From: Psychroflexus maritimus
GTDB lineage: Bacteria; Bacteroidota; Bacteroidia; Flavobacteriales; Flavobacteriaceae
DNA: 64,000 nt
Reading direction: 5' to 3'
Assembly: GCF_011089875.1 (NCBI RefSeq)
Contig: NZ_JAANAS010000050.1
Span: 51,992 to 115,991 of the forward strand
Shown: in pieces, positions 27,165 through 37,191 of the stretch
Layout: the number at the start of each line of letters is the position of its first letter
Numbering within the stretch: the first letter of the stretch is position 1
Program-made: the position numbers and the translations under genes
Notes under the pieces: generated by a model
The model's database searches: none
Told to the model about the DNA's origin: nothing
What the model saw: only the letters and a program-made list of their open reading frames with translations

Positions 27165-27938
27165 ATGAAATTAAAAATTAAATTCAGGTTATTGCTTTTG
27201 GTTACCTTGATAGGATTCTCGCTTTCTTGCAATGATTTCGAGGATTGCTTTGCTAGTCAAGGAAATGAAGAAACTAGTGAGTTTGAGCTTGGTTTTTATG
27301 ACAAAATTGTGTTACGTGAGCATATAAGCTTAGAAATTATTGATAGCGAAAATGAATTTGTTGAAATTACCGCTGGAAGCAGAAGAATGGATGACGTTGA
27401 AGTGTATGTACAAGATTCTACACTCTACTTAGAAGCTACCGGACTTTGCACGGCTGGTTTTTCTGAAGCTCAAATTAAAGCTGTTGTTTCAACTGAAAAG
27501 CTACGAGAAATAAGAAATTCTTCTCAGTTTTCGATTAAGAGCAGAAATACACTCACTTATCCAAGATTAGCTCTATTATCTAATGTAAATCATCCTGGAC
27601 CAACTATTAATGTAGGAGATTTTGATTTACGCATAGATAATTCGTATGTTTGGGTAAGTTCAACAGGTAATTCAATTTTTAATTTACAAGGAAGAACAGA
27701 AAACTTCAGTTTTGGTAATTATTCTTCAACGGGTAGAATTAATGCACAATTGCTAAAAACCGATACAGTAAGTGTTGATCACAGAGGTTATTCTAATGTA
27801 CATGTTTCACCAAAAAACCACATACAAGGTCGCTTAAGATCTACAGGAAATGTAATTTTACATCGCATTCCTCAAACCATAGATGTTGAAGAAACTTATA
27901 CAGGAAAACTACTTATTGCTGAAGATACCGATGAATAA
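27165..27938 (+). CDS. head-GIN (DUF2807) domain lipoprotein
   Basis: A 257-residue lipoprotein with Cys22 (LIGFSLSC). Residues of about 40-240 show the alternating beta-strand pattern of the head-GIN putative auto-transporter adhesin domain (FELGFYDKIVLREHISLEII, then repeated short strands). This domain is common and of unknown function in Bacteroidota surface proteins. It follows the PagL-like gene directly and is probably co-transcribed. Confidence 0.82.
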   Translation: MKLKIKFRLLLLVTLIGFSLSCNDFEDCFASQGNEETSEFELGFYDKIVLREHISLEIIDSENEFVEITAGSRRMDDVEVYVQDSTLYLEATGLCTAGFSEAQIKAVVSTEKLREIRNSSQFSIKSRNTLTYPRLALLSNVNHPGPTINVGDFDLRIDNSYVWVSSTGNSIFNLQGRTENFSFGNYSSTGRINAQLLKTDTVSVDHRGYSNVHVSPKNHIQGRLRSTGNVILHRIPQTIDVEETYTGKLLIAEDTDE

Positions 27939-27958
27939 ATCTGAAAACTTATAAAGAT

Positions 27959-28807
27959 ATGACGAATCAAGAATTTCACATTGCAGGCAAGCATAAAAAG
28001 CCAATTTTGATAGATGTAACTTATGAAGACACTAAAAAGAATCAACCTGTAGTTATTTTTTGTCATGGTTACAAAGGATTTAAAGATTGGGGAGCATGGC
28101 ATTTAATTGCTGAAGAGTTTGCCAAAGCAGGATTCTTTTTTCTGAAGTTTAATTTTTCTCACAACGGTGGAACACTTAAACAACCTATTGATTTCCCAGA
28201 CTTAGAGGCTTTTGGGAATGATAATTACTCCAAGCAACTTGATGATCTTGGTTCTGTTTTAGACTGGGTCGAAGAGGCTAATGAATATGCAGATTTTATA
28301 AATCCGCATCAAATTTCATTAATTGGCCATAGCAGAGGAGGAGGAATAAGTCTTCTAAAAACAAAAGAAGACCAGCGTATTAAAAAGTTAGTAACTTGGG
28401 CGGGAGTTTCTAATTTTCATTATAGATTTCCCAAAGGAAAAGCCCTTGAAGAATGGAAGCAGAAAGGTGTATATTACGTGAAAAATGGAAGAACAAAACA
28501 AGATATGCCTCATTTTTACCAATTCTATGAAGATTATATAGAAAACAAAGAAAGGTTCAATTTTAAAGCAGCATTAAAACACTTGCAAATTCCTTATTTA
28601 ATTATTCATGGCACAGCAGACGAAACAGTAAACAATAAGGAAGCCGAATTTTTGTTTGATCAATCAGATGCAGCTAAAATGAAATGGATTGCAGGTGCTA
28701 ATCATGTTTTTTCTATGCAGCATCCGTGGAGTGAAACAAGTTTGCCCGAGGAAGCTAGGGAGTTGGTTATGGCAAGTATTGATTTTTTCAGAAGCCAAAA
28801 TGAGTAG
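27959..28807 (+). CDS. alpha/beta hydrolase, prolyl-oligopeptidase-like
   Basis: A 282-residue soluble hydrolase with a CHGYKGFKDWGAWH oxyanion loop, nucleophile Ser125 in IGHSRGGG, Asp in HGTADETV and His in GANHVFS, giving a complete triad. It is related to dienelactone-hydrolase/prolyl-oligopeptidase-type peptidases or esterases. No signal peptide is present. It is the last gene of the 25.3-28.8 kb + strand run. Confidence 0.85.
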   Translation: MTNQEFHIAGKHKKPILIDVTYEDTKKNQPVVIFCHGYKGFKDWGAWHLIAEEFAKAGFFFLKFNFSHNGGTLKQPIDFPDLEAFGNDNYSKQLDDLGSVLDWVEEANEYADFINPHQISLIGHSRGGGISLLKTKEDQRIKKLVTWAGVSNFHYRFPKGKALEEWKQKGVYYVKNGRTKQDMPHFYQFYEDYIENKERFNFKAALKHLQIPYLIIHGTADETVNNKEAEFLFDQSDAAKMKWIAGANHVFSMQHPWSETSLPEEARELVMASIDFFRSQNE

Positions 28808-28881
28808 GATTGAATTTTCAACAATTATCCTCTCTAGTTCTACCAAGTTGCTGGAAAATTTTAATTTTAGTTGGGCATGAC

Positions 28882-28903
28882 CTGATTTTGATCAGTTTTT
28901 TTT
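28882..28903 (+). terminator. weak rho-independent terminator
   Basis: CTGAT (28882-28886) and ATCAG (28891-28895) form a short stem with a 4-base loop followed by eight T. The stem is only 5 bp, so the call is moderate. It would end the hydrolase transcript. Confidence 0.5.
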
Positions 28904-28966
28904 GATTAGCTAGGTTAATCTTTTCAGAAAAAATCTTTTAAGTAAAGTTTTTCTTTTTTGATGTTT

Positions 28967-28974
28967 TATTTTTG
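28967..28974 (+). promoter_or_regulatory. -7 element before the PaaE-like reductase
   Basis: TATTTTTG at 28967-28974 matches TAnnTTTG and lies 16 bases before ATG 28991. It supports starting the protein at 28991 rather than at upstream in-frame codons, which would lie in the promoter. No good TTG partner is visible. Confidence 0.5.
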
Positions 28975-28990
28975 CAACAAAATTTTAGAA

Positions 28991-30031
28991 ATGAATTCTT
29001 TTCAACTAAAGATAAAAGATAAAATCCAGCTAACACCAAAAGCTGTAAAATTAGTATTTGACATTCCAGAAGCTTTGATCAATGCGTTTAGTTTTTTGCC
29101 AGGGCAGTACATTACATTAAAAGTGAATGTAAACGATGAAGAAGTAAGAAGGTCATACTCAATCTGTTCTTCGCCAGATGAAGATTTGGCCGTGGCTGTC
29201 AAGGCAATAGATAATGGTGTTTTTTCTAACTACGCCAATTCAATGCTTAAAGTAGGTGATGAGGTTGAAGTTTTTACTCCCGAAGGAACTTTCATAATGG
29301 ATAAAGATTTAACTAACAAAAACTATATAGCTTTTGTTGCAGGAAGTGGTATTACTCCATTAATGGCTATGATAAAATCTTTTCTTGCTTCAACAAAAAC
29401 AGGTCAATTTGTCTTAGTTTATGCAAATAAAACTACAGAAGAAACCATGTTTTTAGACACACTTCAACACTTACAAGAAAACAATCCAAATCAATTTCAC
29501 TTAGAATTAGTTTATAGTAGAGAGAAAAAAGAAGGAGCTCAATTTGGAAGAATTGAACGTCCATTGTTAAACTTCTTTGAAAATAATAAATATAAGTCTA
29601 TAGATTTTAATCAGCATTTTTTATGCGGTCCTGAAGAAATGATTGAAAATTTATCTTCCGTGCTAAAAGAAAACAGCATTCCAGATTCAAAAATAAAATA
29701 TGAATTGTTTTTTTCTGCTAAAGAGGAGCAAGTTGAGGAAGGAATTGATGGGCAAACAAAAATAAAAGTAATTGTTGACGATGAAGAATTTGAATTCTCA
29801 ATGCCACAAAAAGAGCGAATATTAGATGCTGCTTTAGCTCAAGAAATAGACGCTCCATATTCATGTCAGGGTGGGATTTGTAGTAGTTGCGTAGCAAAAG
29901 TTAAAGAAGGTGAAGCAGCTATGGCAAAAAACCAAATTTTAACAGACGATGAAGTAGCAGAAGGCTTAATTTTAACTTGCCAAGCTCATCCAACATCTTC
30001 TAGTATTACAATTGACTATGATGACGTATAA
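28991..30031 (+). CDS. ferredoxin-NADP reductase-like flavoprotein with C-terminal 2Fe-2S domain (PaaE-like)
   Basis: A 346-residue electron-transfer protein. The FAD domain carries RRSYSICSSP, the NAD(P) domain AGSGITPLMAM, and the C-terminal plant-type [2Fe-2S] domain SCQGGICSSCVAKV plus LTCQAHP with four cluster Cys. The arrangement is that of the reductase of phenylacetyl-CoA epoxidase (PaaE) and related reductases, but no paaABCD genes are nearby, so the oxygenase partner is unknown. The start was set at 28991 because the upstream codons overlap a promoter-like element. Confidence 0.87.
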   Translation: MNSFQLKIKDKIQLTPKAVKLVFDIPEALINAFSFLPGQYITLKVNVNDEEVRRSYSICSSPDEDLAVAVKAIDNGVFSNYANSMLKVGDEVEVFTPEGTFIMDKDLTNKNYIAFVAGSGITPLMAMIKSFLASTKTGQFVLVYANKTTEETMFLDTLQHLQENNPNQFHLELVYSREKKEGAQFGRIERPLLNFFENNKYKSIDFNQHFLCGPEEMIENLSSVLKENSIPDSKIKYELFFSAKEEQVEEGIDGQTKIKVIVDDEEFEFSMPQKERILDAALAQEIDAPYSCQGGICSSCVAKVKEGEAAMAKNQILTDDEVAEGLILTCQAHPTSSSITIDYDDV

Positions 30032-30074
30032 CTTAATTTTAACCCAAGAAAAACAGCTTTTTAAGAAGATTTTT

Positions 30075-30105
30075 TTGATTCAGTCTTATGATAAGCCTAC
30101 TTTTG
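30075..30105 (+). promoter_or_regulatory. promoter of the VTT-domain gene
   Basis: TTG at 30075-30077 and TACTTTTG at 30098-30105 are 20 bases apart, 17 bases before the ATG; a strong consensus match. Confidence 0.7.
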
Positions 30106-30122
30106 TAATCGACAATAATTAA

Positions 30123-30746
30123 ATGGCTAAAAAAAATAGAAATCATCAAAAGAAACCTCGTTGGAAGCTTCTTCATCAGTATTATTCCTACACCGGTTTT
30201 TATAGTTTTATAGGAAGAAGCCTAATGAAGGCCACCGTGCCAATAGTCTTGTTTGTAGCTATTATATTAGGGGTTCATTTTTTTGTTATTGATATTAATG
30301 ACATTCTTATTTATATTACTGAAAACTTTCCTCCAATTGGAGTATTTGGAGTTTTCTTTGCTTCCGAATCAATTTTAGGTTTAATCCCTCCTGAAATTTT
30401 TATCGCTTGGTCAGGAAAATCAAGCTACCCTTGGTTGTTTTTAAGTATTTTAGCTTTACTATCCTACTTAGGCGGTGTGATTTCTTATTTCGTGGGTAGA
30501 GGAGTAGCTAGCATCCCTTCTGTATTTGTTTTTTTGGAAATAAAAATGGCTAAGCATATAAAAAACATGCGTAAATGGGGAGGCTTGTTAATTATAGCTG
30601 GCGCTATGCTTCCCTTACCCTTTTCAATTTCAAGCATTGCTGCTGGAATCATTAAATTTCCATTTGGTAGTTTTTTGCTTTTTGGCTTATTGCGTTTACT
30701 TCGCTTTGCAATCTATGGCCTCATTATTTTTGGTGCTGTGGGTTAG
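30123..30746 (+). CDS. VTT/DedA-like membrane protein
   Basis: A 207-residue protein with a basic N-terminus and about five membrane segments. SESILGLIPPEIFIAWSG and the later basic loop plus GAMLPLPFSISSIAAGIIKF resemble the VTT (SNARE-associated) fold of the DedA/YqaA families, which includes lipid flippases/scramblases. It has its own promoter. The substrate is not known. Confidence 0.8.
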   Translation: MAKKNRNHQKKPRWKLLHQYYSYTGFYSFIGRSLMKATVPIVLFVAIILGVHFFVIDINDILIYITENFPPIGVFGVFFASESILGLIPPEIFIAWSGKSSYPWLFLSILALLSYLGGVISYFVGRGVASIPSVFVFLEIKMAKHIKNMRKWGGLLIIAGAMLPLPFSISSIAAGIIKFPFGSFLLFGLLRLLRFAIYGLIIFGAVG

Positions 30747-30870
30747 GTGATTTTAGTCTTTGAGTAATCAAGTATAGCTGGCTTACAGTCATTCTAAAAC
30801 CTTTGGTCTTCAAACACATAGTAGTTTAGTTGATTTTATGATTATTTCACACAAAAATGTTGAAATAATT

Positions 30871-30900
30871 TTGTTAAAACCAATAGTAATTTTATATTTG
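30871..30900 (+). promoter_or_regulatory. promoter of the OmpA-family gene
   Basis: TTG at 30871-30873 and TATATTTG at 30893-30900 are 19 bases apart, 28 bases upstream of the start codon. This near-perfect consensus fits a highly expressed outer-membrane protein. Confidence 0.75.
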
Positions 30901-30928
30901 CACCTTATATTAATTAAAATTATCAACT

Positions 30929-32200
30929 ATGAAAAGAGGTATTACTATTTTTTTAATGATGCTTATAGCTTCATCTTCATTGATAGCTCAGGAAGATTTT
31001 AACCGTTGGTCTATCGATTTTGGTGCAGGTGTTAACAAAGCAACTGAGCCTTATGCTTCAGGTTTTGATCAAAATCAAATAACTGATTTAACTTTTGAAT
31101 TAGGAGCTAGGTATATGTTTAACGACAAATTTGGCTTAAGAGCTGAAGTTGGTTACAGTGAAATTCAGCCGAGTTCAGGTAGTTTTGATTTTGATTCTAG
31201 TTTCTTACGATTAGGCGTTTCTGGCGTAGCTAACCTTGGAGCTGTATTAGGTTTTAGAGATTGGACCAATCGCTTTAATTTACTTACTCATGCTGGTGTG
31301 CAATATGGTAGGTTAGATACTGAATTTAATAGTGACACCGATCAAAAAATAGGGATCAGTGGTGGTTTAACCCCGCAACTTAAATTGTCAAATTCAATTG
31401 CTTTAAATTTAAATGTAACGGCTTTTGCCTTTGAATCAGATGACTTAACTTGGGATGGATCTACAGGTGCAACTGATCGTGGGTTTGATAGTTTTATGTA
31501 CACAGCTACAATTGGTGCTTCATTTTACCTAGGAAACAGTGATAACCCCTCTGCAGATTGGGTTGATGCATCAGACAAAAAAGAATTACAAGAAGAAATT
31601 GATGGTTTACAGAACCGTTTAACTACTCTTGAGGAAGATCTTAAAGATGACGATAAAGATGGAATTCCTAATTATTTAGATACCGAGCCAAACACTCCGT
31701 CAGGTGTAATGGTTGATGCTAAAGGAAGGTCTATAGATGAAAATAACAATGGCGTTCCAGACGAAATGGAAGCGCCTTTAAGCAACATGTTTGTAAGGGT
31801 TGATGGCTCAAATAATGAAGAATATCAAAAATCTTCTGGCAGTGATGAAAGATTAATCAAACGTTTAATAAATGAAGGCTATATTAATGTGTACTTTGAT
31901 TTTGATAGCGTTCAGCCATCAGTTTCTTCTTATGATGCAGTTCATTTTATAAGAAATTATATGCTCGTTAATACCGATGTGAATGCTGAATTAGTAGGTT
32001 ACGCAGACGAACTTGGTGATGATGGATATAACCAAAGTTTATCAGAACAAAGAGCTAAGCGAGTTTACGATATATTAGTTTCTTCTGGAATTAGCGAAAC
32101 TCGCCTTGACTTTAAAGGAAGTGGTGTTGATAATTCGGTTGATAAAAATTCTACTAGCGCAAGAAAAGTGGTAAGAAAAGTTACTTTTAAAATTAAATAG
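30929..32200 (+). CDS. OmpA-family outer-membrane protein with TSP3 repeats
   Basis: A 423-residue protein in three parts. After a signal peptide comes a beta-barrel (about residues 22-205). Next is a coiled-coil plus calcium-binding thrombospondin type 3 region (DDDKDGIPNYLDTEPNTPSG, ENNNGVPDEME). Last is a C-terminal OmpA peptidoglycan-binding domain (about 305-423: VYFDFDSVQPS, LVGYADELGDDGYNQSLSEQ). It links the outer membrane to the cell wall. It has a strong promoter and its own terminator, so it is a single-gene unit. Confidence 0.92.
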   Translation: MKRGITIFLMMLIASSSLIAQEDFNRWSIDFGAGVNKATEPYASGFDQNQITDLTFELGARYMFNDKFGLRAEVGYSEIQPSSGSFDFDSSFLRLGVSGVANLGAVLGFRDWTNRFNLLTHAGVQYGRLDTEFNSDTDQKIGISGGLTPQLKLSNSIALNLNVTAFAFESDDLTWDGSTGATDRGFDSFMYTATIGASFYLGNSDNPSADWVDASDKKELQEEIDGLQNRLTTLEEDLKDDDKDGIPNYLDTEPNTPSGVMVDAKGRSIDENNNGVPDEMEAPLSNMFVRVDGSNNEEYQKSSGSDERLIKRLINEGYINVYFDFDSVQPSVSSYDAVHFIRNYMLVNTDVNAELVGYADELGDDGYNQSLSEQRAKRVYDILVSSGISETRLDFKGSGVDNSVDKNSTSARKVVRKVTFKIK

Positions 32201-32220
32201 TTACTACTATTGTTATACTA

Positions 32221-32253
32221 AAAAAAAGCTGGAATTTATTTCCAGCTTTTTTT
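32221..32253 (+). terminator. terminator after the OmpA-family gene
   Basis: AGCTGGA and TCCAGCT pair perfectly across a 7-base loop (32234-32240), with A-run and T-run flanks extending the stem to 13 bp. Confidence 0.9.
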
Positions 32254-32319
32254 TTGCATTTTTTTCTTAATTAAAATTAAATCTCTATATTTAGCCATTA
32301 TAACTAATAAAAAATTTAA

Positions 32320-32667
32320 ATGATGAGAATATTTACATTATTATTCGTTGGTCTTGCTTTTGTTTTAGGGGTTAGTAATATGCAGGCTCAAAACAGCAAC
32401 CAAGAAGAGCTTCAGATAGAAGCTAAAAAGAAAGCAATGAAAATAAGTAGTGAGCTTAACTTTGATGATGAGCAAGAAATGTTTATTTTTAGATACGTTT
32501 ATAATTATAGACTACAAGTACAAAAACTAGATCAGCTTGAAGAGGGAAGTGAAGATTATACAAATTATGAAGAACAAATTAATCAAGAAATGAGAATGAA
32601 TTTAGAAAGCGAGTTTGGATCAGAAGCTGTAGATAAAATCATTGAATTATTTAATAAGTATAAATAA
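32320..32667 (+). CDS. small secreted protein of unknown function
   Basis: A 115-residue protein with a clear signal peptide (IFTLLFVGLAFVLGVSNMQAQ), leaving a helical, acidic domain of about 92 residues (NFDDEQEMFIFRYVYNYRLQ). It recalls small periplasmic helical proteins of Bacteroidota but I cannot name a family. It is followed by its own terminator and precedes the suf operon. Confidence 0.72.
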   Translation: MMRIFTLLFVGLAFVLGVSNMQAQNSNQEELQIEAKKKAMKISSELNFDDEQEMFIFRYVYNYRLQVQKLDQLEEGSEDYTNYEEQINQEMRMNLESEFGSEAVDKIIELFNKYK

Positions 32668-32710
32668 TTTAATTCAGTTTTAGTTTTCAACTAGTTTTTT
32701 AGCACTTATA

Positions 32711-32740
32711 AAAAAGTCTCCAACTCAGGAGGCTTTTTTT
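32711..32740 (+). terminator. terminator before the suf operon
   Basis: AAAAAGTCTCC (32711-32721) pairs with GGAGGCTTTTT (32728-32738) with one G-T wobble and a 6-base loop, followed by T. It isolates the secreted-protein gene from sufA. Confidence 0.8.
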
Positions 32741-32796
32741 AGTTGAGCTATAACTTAAAACTATTAGCAAATATTATATTTATATGTTAAGTGAAT

Positions 32797-32826
32797 TTGC
32801 CAGTCAAAGAGTCTATTGTATATTTG
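32797..32826 (+). promoter_or_regulatory. promoter of the suf operon
   Basis: TTG at 32797-32799 and TATATTTG at 32819-32826 are 19 bases apart, 28 bases before the sufA start. No IscR- or Fur-like operator was recognised. Confidence 0.75.
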
Positions 32827-32854
32827 TAATTAATTTAGACTAAATCAAAATGAC

Positions 32855-33184
32855 ATGATTCAAGTTAGTGAACAAGCTAAAATAAAAATTTCATCATTGA
32901 TGACAGAAGAGGGTTTTGATCCAGCAAAAGACTATGTTAGGGTAGGAGTTAAAAGTGGAGGTTGCTCCGGCTTATCTTATGAACTAAATTTTGACAAATC
33001 TAATCAAGATAATGATAAAGTATTTGAAGATAACGGTGTGAAAATTGTTGTTAATAAGAGTAGTTTCTTGTATCTTGTGGGTACAATCTTAGAATACTCT
33101 GGTGGACTCAATGGAAAAGGTTTTGTGTTCAATAACCCAAATGCACAAAGAACTTGTGGATGTGGTGAAAGTTTTTCACTTTAA
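32855..33184 (+). CDS. sufA: A-type iron-sulfur carrier, SufA/IscA-like
   Basis: A 109-residue HesB/IscA-family protein with the three cluster-binding cysteines in GVKSGGCSGLSYEL and RTCGCGESFSL. It carries Fe-S clusters from the SufBCD scaffold to targets. It is the first gene of the operon, just after a strong promoter. It is called sufA for its position; A-type carriers are hard to separate by sequence alone. Confidence 0.9.
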   Translation: MIQVSEQAKIKISSLMTEEGFDPAKDYVRVGVKSGGCSGLSYELNFDKSNQDNDKVFEDNGVKIVVNKSSFLYLVGTILEYSGGLNGKGFVFNNPNAQRTCGCGESFSL

Positions 33185-33202
33185 CAAATTAAAAATATTG
33201 CT

Positions 33203-34648
33203 ATGGCTTATACAGAACAAGAATTAGAAAAAGATCTTAAAAATAAAGAATACGAGTACGGTTTTTATACAGACATCGATTCAGATACGTTTCCTGTTGG
33301 TCTTGACGAAAACGTGGTACGAGCAATTTCAAAGAAAAAGGACGAACCTGAATGGATGACCAACTGGCGTCTAGAAGCTTTTAGAGCCTGGGAAAAAATG
33401 AAAGAGCCAAATTGGGCAAATGTTCATTATGAAAAACCCAACTATCAAAACATTTCCTATTACTCTGCTCCCAATAAAAAGCCGAAATACGAAAGTTTGG
33501 ATGAGGTCGATCCTGAGCTTTTAGACACCTTCAGTAAACTAGGAATTTCTTTAGATGAACAAAAAAAATTAGCTGGAGTTGCTGTTGATGTGGTTATGGA
33601 CTCTGTCTCAGTTGCTACTACCTTTAAAAAAACCTTGGCCGAAAAGGGCATTATCTTTTGCTCTATTTCCGAAGCTATTAAGGAACACCCTGAATTAGTT
33701 AAAAAATATATAGGTTCTGTTGTTCCGCCAAAAGACAATTTTTTTGCGGCTTTAAATTCAGCAGTCTTTAGTGATGGATCGTTTTGTTATATTCCTAAAG
33801 GAGTAAGATGCCCTATGGAATTATCAACTTACTTCAGGATTAATCAAGCTGGTACTGGTCAGTTTGAAAGAACACTTGTGGTTGCAGAAGATGCTAGCTA
33901 TGTAAGTTATTTGGAGGGATGTACCGCACCGATGCGTGACGAAAATCAATTGCATGCTGCAGTGGTAGAACTTGTGGCCTTAGATAATGCAGAAATTAAA
34001 TATTCTACAGTACAAAATTGGTTTCCTGGCTCTAAAGATGGAAAAGGAGGTGTTTTTAATTTTGTTACCAAAAGAGGGCTTTGTGAAAAAAATGCTAAAA
34101 TTAGTTGGACACAAGTAGAAACTGGCTCTGCCGTAACTTGGAAATACCCTTCTTGTATTTTGAAAGGCGATAATTCTGTAGGCGAATTTTATTCTATTGC
34201 TTTAACTAATAACTTCCAGCAAGCTGACACAGGAACCAAAATGGTTCATTTAGGAAAGAATACCAAAAGTACAATTATTTCAAAAGGAATTTCAGCTGGA
34301 AAATCGCAAAACTCTTATCGAGGTTTAGTTCAGATTAATAGTCGAGCTAAAAATGCTAGAAATTTTTCGCAATGTGATTCGCTTTTAATGGGAAATAAAT
34401 GCGGTGCGCACACGTTTCCTTATATAGAGGCTAAAAATAAAACAGCCCATATTGAGCACGAAGCAACAACAAGCAAAATTGGTGAAGATCAAATCTTTTA
34501 TTGCAACCAAAGAGGAATAGATGAAGAAAAAGCTATTGCCTTAATTGTTAATGGATTTAGCAAAGAAGTATTAAATAAATTACCGATGGAATTTGCTGTT
34601 GAAGCCCAGAAATTGTTAGAAATTTCATTAGAAGGCTCCGTGGGTTAA
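33203..34648 (+). CDS. sufB: Fe-S cluster assembly protein SufB
   Basis: A 481-residue SufB, the scaffold subunit on which new clusters are assembled with SufC and SufD. Recognisable blocks are [40 protein letters not shown] and the C-terminal [20 protein letters not shown]. The gene is 18 bases after sufA. A short lipoprotein gene separates it from sufC, which is unusual because sufB and sufC are normally adjacent. Confidence 0.96.
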   Translation: MAYTEQELEKDLKNKEYEYGFYTDIDSDTFPVGLDENVVRAISKKKDEPEWMTNWRLEAFRAWEKMKEPNWANVHYEKPNYQNISYYSAPNKKPKYESLDEVDPELLDTFSKLGISLDEQKKLAGVAVDVVMDSVSVATTFKKTLAEKGIIFCSISEAIKEHPELVKKYIGSVVPPKDNFFAALNSAVFSDGSFCYIPKGVRCPMELSTYFRINQAGTGQFERTLVVAEDASYVSYLEGCTAPMRDENQLHAAVVELVALDNAEIKYSTVQNWFPGSKDGKGGVFNFVTKRGLCEKNAKISWTQVETGSAVTWKYPSCILKGDNSVGEFYSIALTNNFQQADTGTKMVHLGKNTKSTIISKGISAGKSQNSYRGLVQINSRAKNARNFSQCDSLLMGNKCGAHTFPYIEAKNKTAHIEHEATTSKIGEDQIFYCNQRGIDEEKAIALIVNGFSKEVLNKLPMEFAVEAQKLLEISLEGSVG

Positions 34649-34675
34649 ACCTATAATTTAATACCTATTCAACAA

Positions 34676-35086
34676 ATGAAAGTCAATTTTTTAAGTTTAT
34701 TACTCCTACTAACTTTAATTAGTTGTAAAAAGGACAAAAAATCAGAAACTAAAAAGAAGCCAGATGTAAATGTGGAGCAAGTAGAAAAAATCAAAAACAA
34801 CACACGTACGCTTAAAGGCGAATTTATCTACTCAAATGGGGCTGCAGTTTTAAAAACAAGAAATGTAATATACGGCATTGTTTTAGATGAAGAAGGCCTA
34901 GAATTGAAAGAAGCTGTTGATGAGGTTAAAGAAAATGAATATGATATGATTCCTGTTTTAATTCAGGGAAAAATTATTGAAAATCCAGATGAAGGCTGGG
35001 ATCAATTAGTTGAAGTTATTAAAACAATTAAAGTTGAAGAACCTCAGCCAAACGAAAATATTATTATAGAATCTGCAAATAAATAA
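34676..35086 (+). CDS. small lipoprotein inside the suf operon
   Basis: A 136-residue protein with lipobox Cys17 (LLTLISC) and a lysine-rich spacer ([11 protein letters not shown]). The remaining roughly 100 residues form a small beta-rich domain ([20 protein letters not shown]). No known family was recognised. It lies between sufB and sufC with gaps of 27 and 4 bases, so it is certainly within the operon. Any link to Fe-S assembly is speculative, as it should be exported. Confidence 0.75.
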   Translation: MKVNFLSLLLLLTLISCKKDKKSETKKKPDVNVEQVEKIKNNTRTLKGEFIYSNGAAVLKTRNVIYGIVLDEEGLELKEAVDEVKENEYDMIPVLIQGKIIENPDEGWDQLVEVIKTIKVEEPQPNENIIIESANK

Positions 35087-35090
35087 AGCT

Positions 35091-35849
35091 ATGTTACAAG
35101 TTAAGAATTTACACGCCTCAGTTGAAGGCGAAGCGATATTAAGAGGAATTAATCTTGAAATAAAACCTGGCGAGGTACACGCAATTATGGGGCCAAATGG
35201 TTCTGGTAAAAGTACGCTTGCTTCAGTTATAGCAGGAAATGAAGATTACGAAGTAACTGAAGGAGATATTATTTTTGAGAAAGCAAATATCTCAGAATTA
35301 TCTGCTGATGAAAGAGCTCACAAAGGTATATTTTTATCATTCCAATACCCTGTTGAAATCCCAGGGGTTTCTGTAACTAATTTTATCAAAACTTCAATTA
35401 ACCAAATTAGAAAAGCTAGAGGTCAAGAAGATATGCCAGCTAATGAAATGCTGAAGAAAATTAGAGAAAAAGCCGCACTTTTAGAGATGGATAGAAAATT
35501 TTTATCAAGATCACTGAACGAAGGCTTTTCCGGTGGAGAGAAAAAAAGAAACGAAATCTTTCAAATGGCTATGCTTGAGCCTAAATTAGCTGTTCTAGAC
35601 GAAACGGATTCAGGACTTGATATCGACGCGCTTAGAGTAGTTTCTAACGGAGTAAATAAACTTAAATCAGACGAAAATGCTACCTTAGTTATTACCCACT
35701 ACCAACGCCTACTAGATTATATCGTTCCAGATGTAGTTCATGTATTAATTGATGGACGAATTGTGAAAACAGGCGATAAAGATTTAGCTAAAGTTCTTGA
35801 AGAAAAAGGATACGATTGGATTAAAGAAGAACTAGCTCAACAAGCTTAA
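35091..35849 (+). CDS. sufC: Fe-S cluster assembly ATPase SufC
   Basis: A 252-residue ABC-type ATPase that drives the SufBCD complex. It has a Walker A motif (GPNGSGKST), Q-loop, ABC signature ([14 protein letters not shown], the SufC variant) and Walker B ([12 protein letters not shown]). It starts 4 bases after the lipoprotein gene and is 12 bases from sufD. Confidence 0.96.
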   Translation: MLQVKNLHASVEGEAILRGINLEIKPGEVHAIMGPNGSGKSTLASVIAGNEDYEVTEGDIIFEKANISELSADERAHKGIFLSFQYPVEIPGVSVTNFIKTSINQIRKARGQEDMPANEMLKKIREKAALLEMDRKFLSRSLNEGFSGGEKKRNEIFQMAMLEPKLAVLDETDSGLDIDALRVVSNGVNKLKSDENATLVITHYQRLLDYIVPDVVHVLIDGRIVKTGDKDLAKVLEEKGYDWIKEELAQQA

Positions 35850-35861
35850 AACAAAGTTTCT

Positions 35862-37175
35862 ATGGACTTAAAAGAAAAATTAATATCATCATTTTTTGCA
35901 TTTGAAGAGCAAGTTGATTTAGAAAATGATGTTCATGTGTTACGCAACAAAGCAATTGAATTTTTTGAGTTAAATGGTTTTCCAACTAAAAAAGACGAAG
36001 CTTGGAAATATACTTCTCTTAATAAAGTATTGAAACACGATTATAGCATCTTTCCTAAACGAGAGGTAGCTATCGATTATAAAGATGTTAGGAAGTATTG
36101 CTTACATGAAATAGACACTTATCAGATTGTTTTTGTTGATGGTGTTTACGCTTCTCATTTATCTTCCACCACACACGATAAATTTGACGCCTGCTTAATG
36201 TCTTCGGCATTAAATAATCCTAAATATGAACCGCTAATAAAAAAATATTTTAATAAAATTGCTCCTGAAGATAGTTTAGTTTCTTTAAATACAGCATTTT
36301 CAAAAGAAGGCGCTTTTATTAGAGTTCCTAAGTCGGTTATAGCAGAAAAACCTGTAGAAATTCTTCACTTTTCAACTGGAAATGAGGCCGCTATGATGCT
36401 TCAACCTAGAAACCTTATAATAGCTGAAGAAAACTCTCACTTGCAAATAATAGAACGTCATCAATCGCTTACAGAAAACCCTGTTTTTACTAATTCAGTA
36501 ACAGAAATGTATGTTGAAAAGCGAGCTCAGATAGATTATTATAAAATCCAAAATGATAAAGAAAATGCTTCTTTAATAGACAATACTTATACAGAGCAAC
36601 ATAACGATAGTATTTGTTCTGTGCACACCTTTTCTCTAGGTGGTAAACTTACAAGAAACAACTTGAATTTTTACCAAAAAGGTGAGCATATCAATTCTGT
36701 TTTAAATGGGGTCACTATTTTAGAAAACAAACAACACGTGGACCACAATACGCTGGTTCATCATCAGCAACCTAATTGTGAGAGTCATCAAGATTATAAA
36801 GGAATTTTCTCCGATCAATCGGTTGGAGTGTTTAATGGAAAAGTTTTGGTTGATAAAATTGCTCAAAAAACAGATGCTTTTCAAAGTAACAATAACATCC
36901 TACTTGATGATAAATCTAGCATTAACTCAAAACCTCAATTAGAAATTTTTGCAGATGATGTTAAATGCAGCCACGGCTGTACTATTGGCGAGTTAAACGA
37001 TGAAGCTCTTTATTATCTAAAAACAAGAGGAATACCAGAAAGAGAAGCTAAGGCTTTACTTATGTTCGCTTTTGCAAATAATGTTTTGGATGGAGTAAAA
37101 TTGCCTGCTGTAAAGCAAAGAATTACTAAGCAAATTGCAAATAAACTTGGAGTTGAATTAGGCTTCGAGTTGTAA
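35862..37175 (+). CDS. sufD: Fe-S cluster assembly protein SufD
   Basis: A 437-residue SufD, the partner of SufB. An N-terminal helical region (TKKDEAWKYTSLNKVLKHDY) is followed by the parallel beta-helix core and a conserved C-terminus (DDVKCSHGCTIGELNDEALY and RGIPEREAKALLMFAFAN). It is 16 bases upstream of sufS. Confidence 0.95.
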   Translation: MDLKEKLISSFFAFEEQVDLENDVHVLRNKAIEFFELNGFPTKKDEAWKYTSLNKVLKHDYSIFPKREVAIDYKDVRKYCLHEIDTYQIVFVDGVYASHLSSTTHDKFDACLMSSALNNPKYEPLIKKYFNKIAPEDSLVSLNTAFSKEGAFIRVPKSVIAEKPVEILHFSTGNEAAMMLQPRNLIIAEENSHLQIIERHQSLTENPVFTNSVTEMYVEKRAQIDYYKIQNDKENASLIDNTYTEQHNDSICSVHTFSLGGKLTRNNLNFYQKGEHINSVLNGVTILENKQHVDHNTLVHHQQPNCESHQDYKGIFSDQSVGVFNGKVLVDKIAQKTDAFQSNNNILLDDKSSINSKPQLEIFADDVKCSHGCTIGELNDEALYYLKTRGIPEREAKALLMFAFANNVLDGVKLPAVKQRITKQIANKLGVELGFEL

Positions 37176-37191
37176 AAAAAACAAATACATT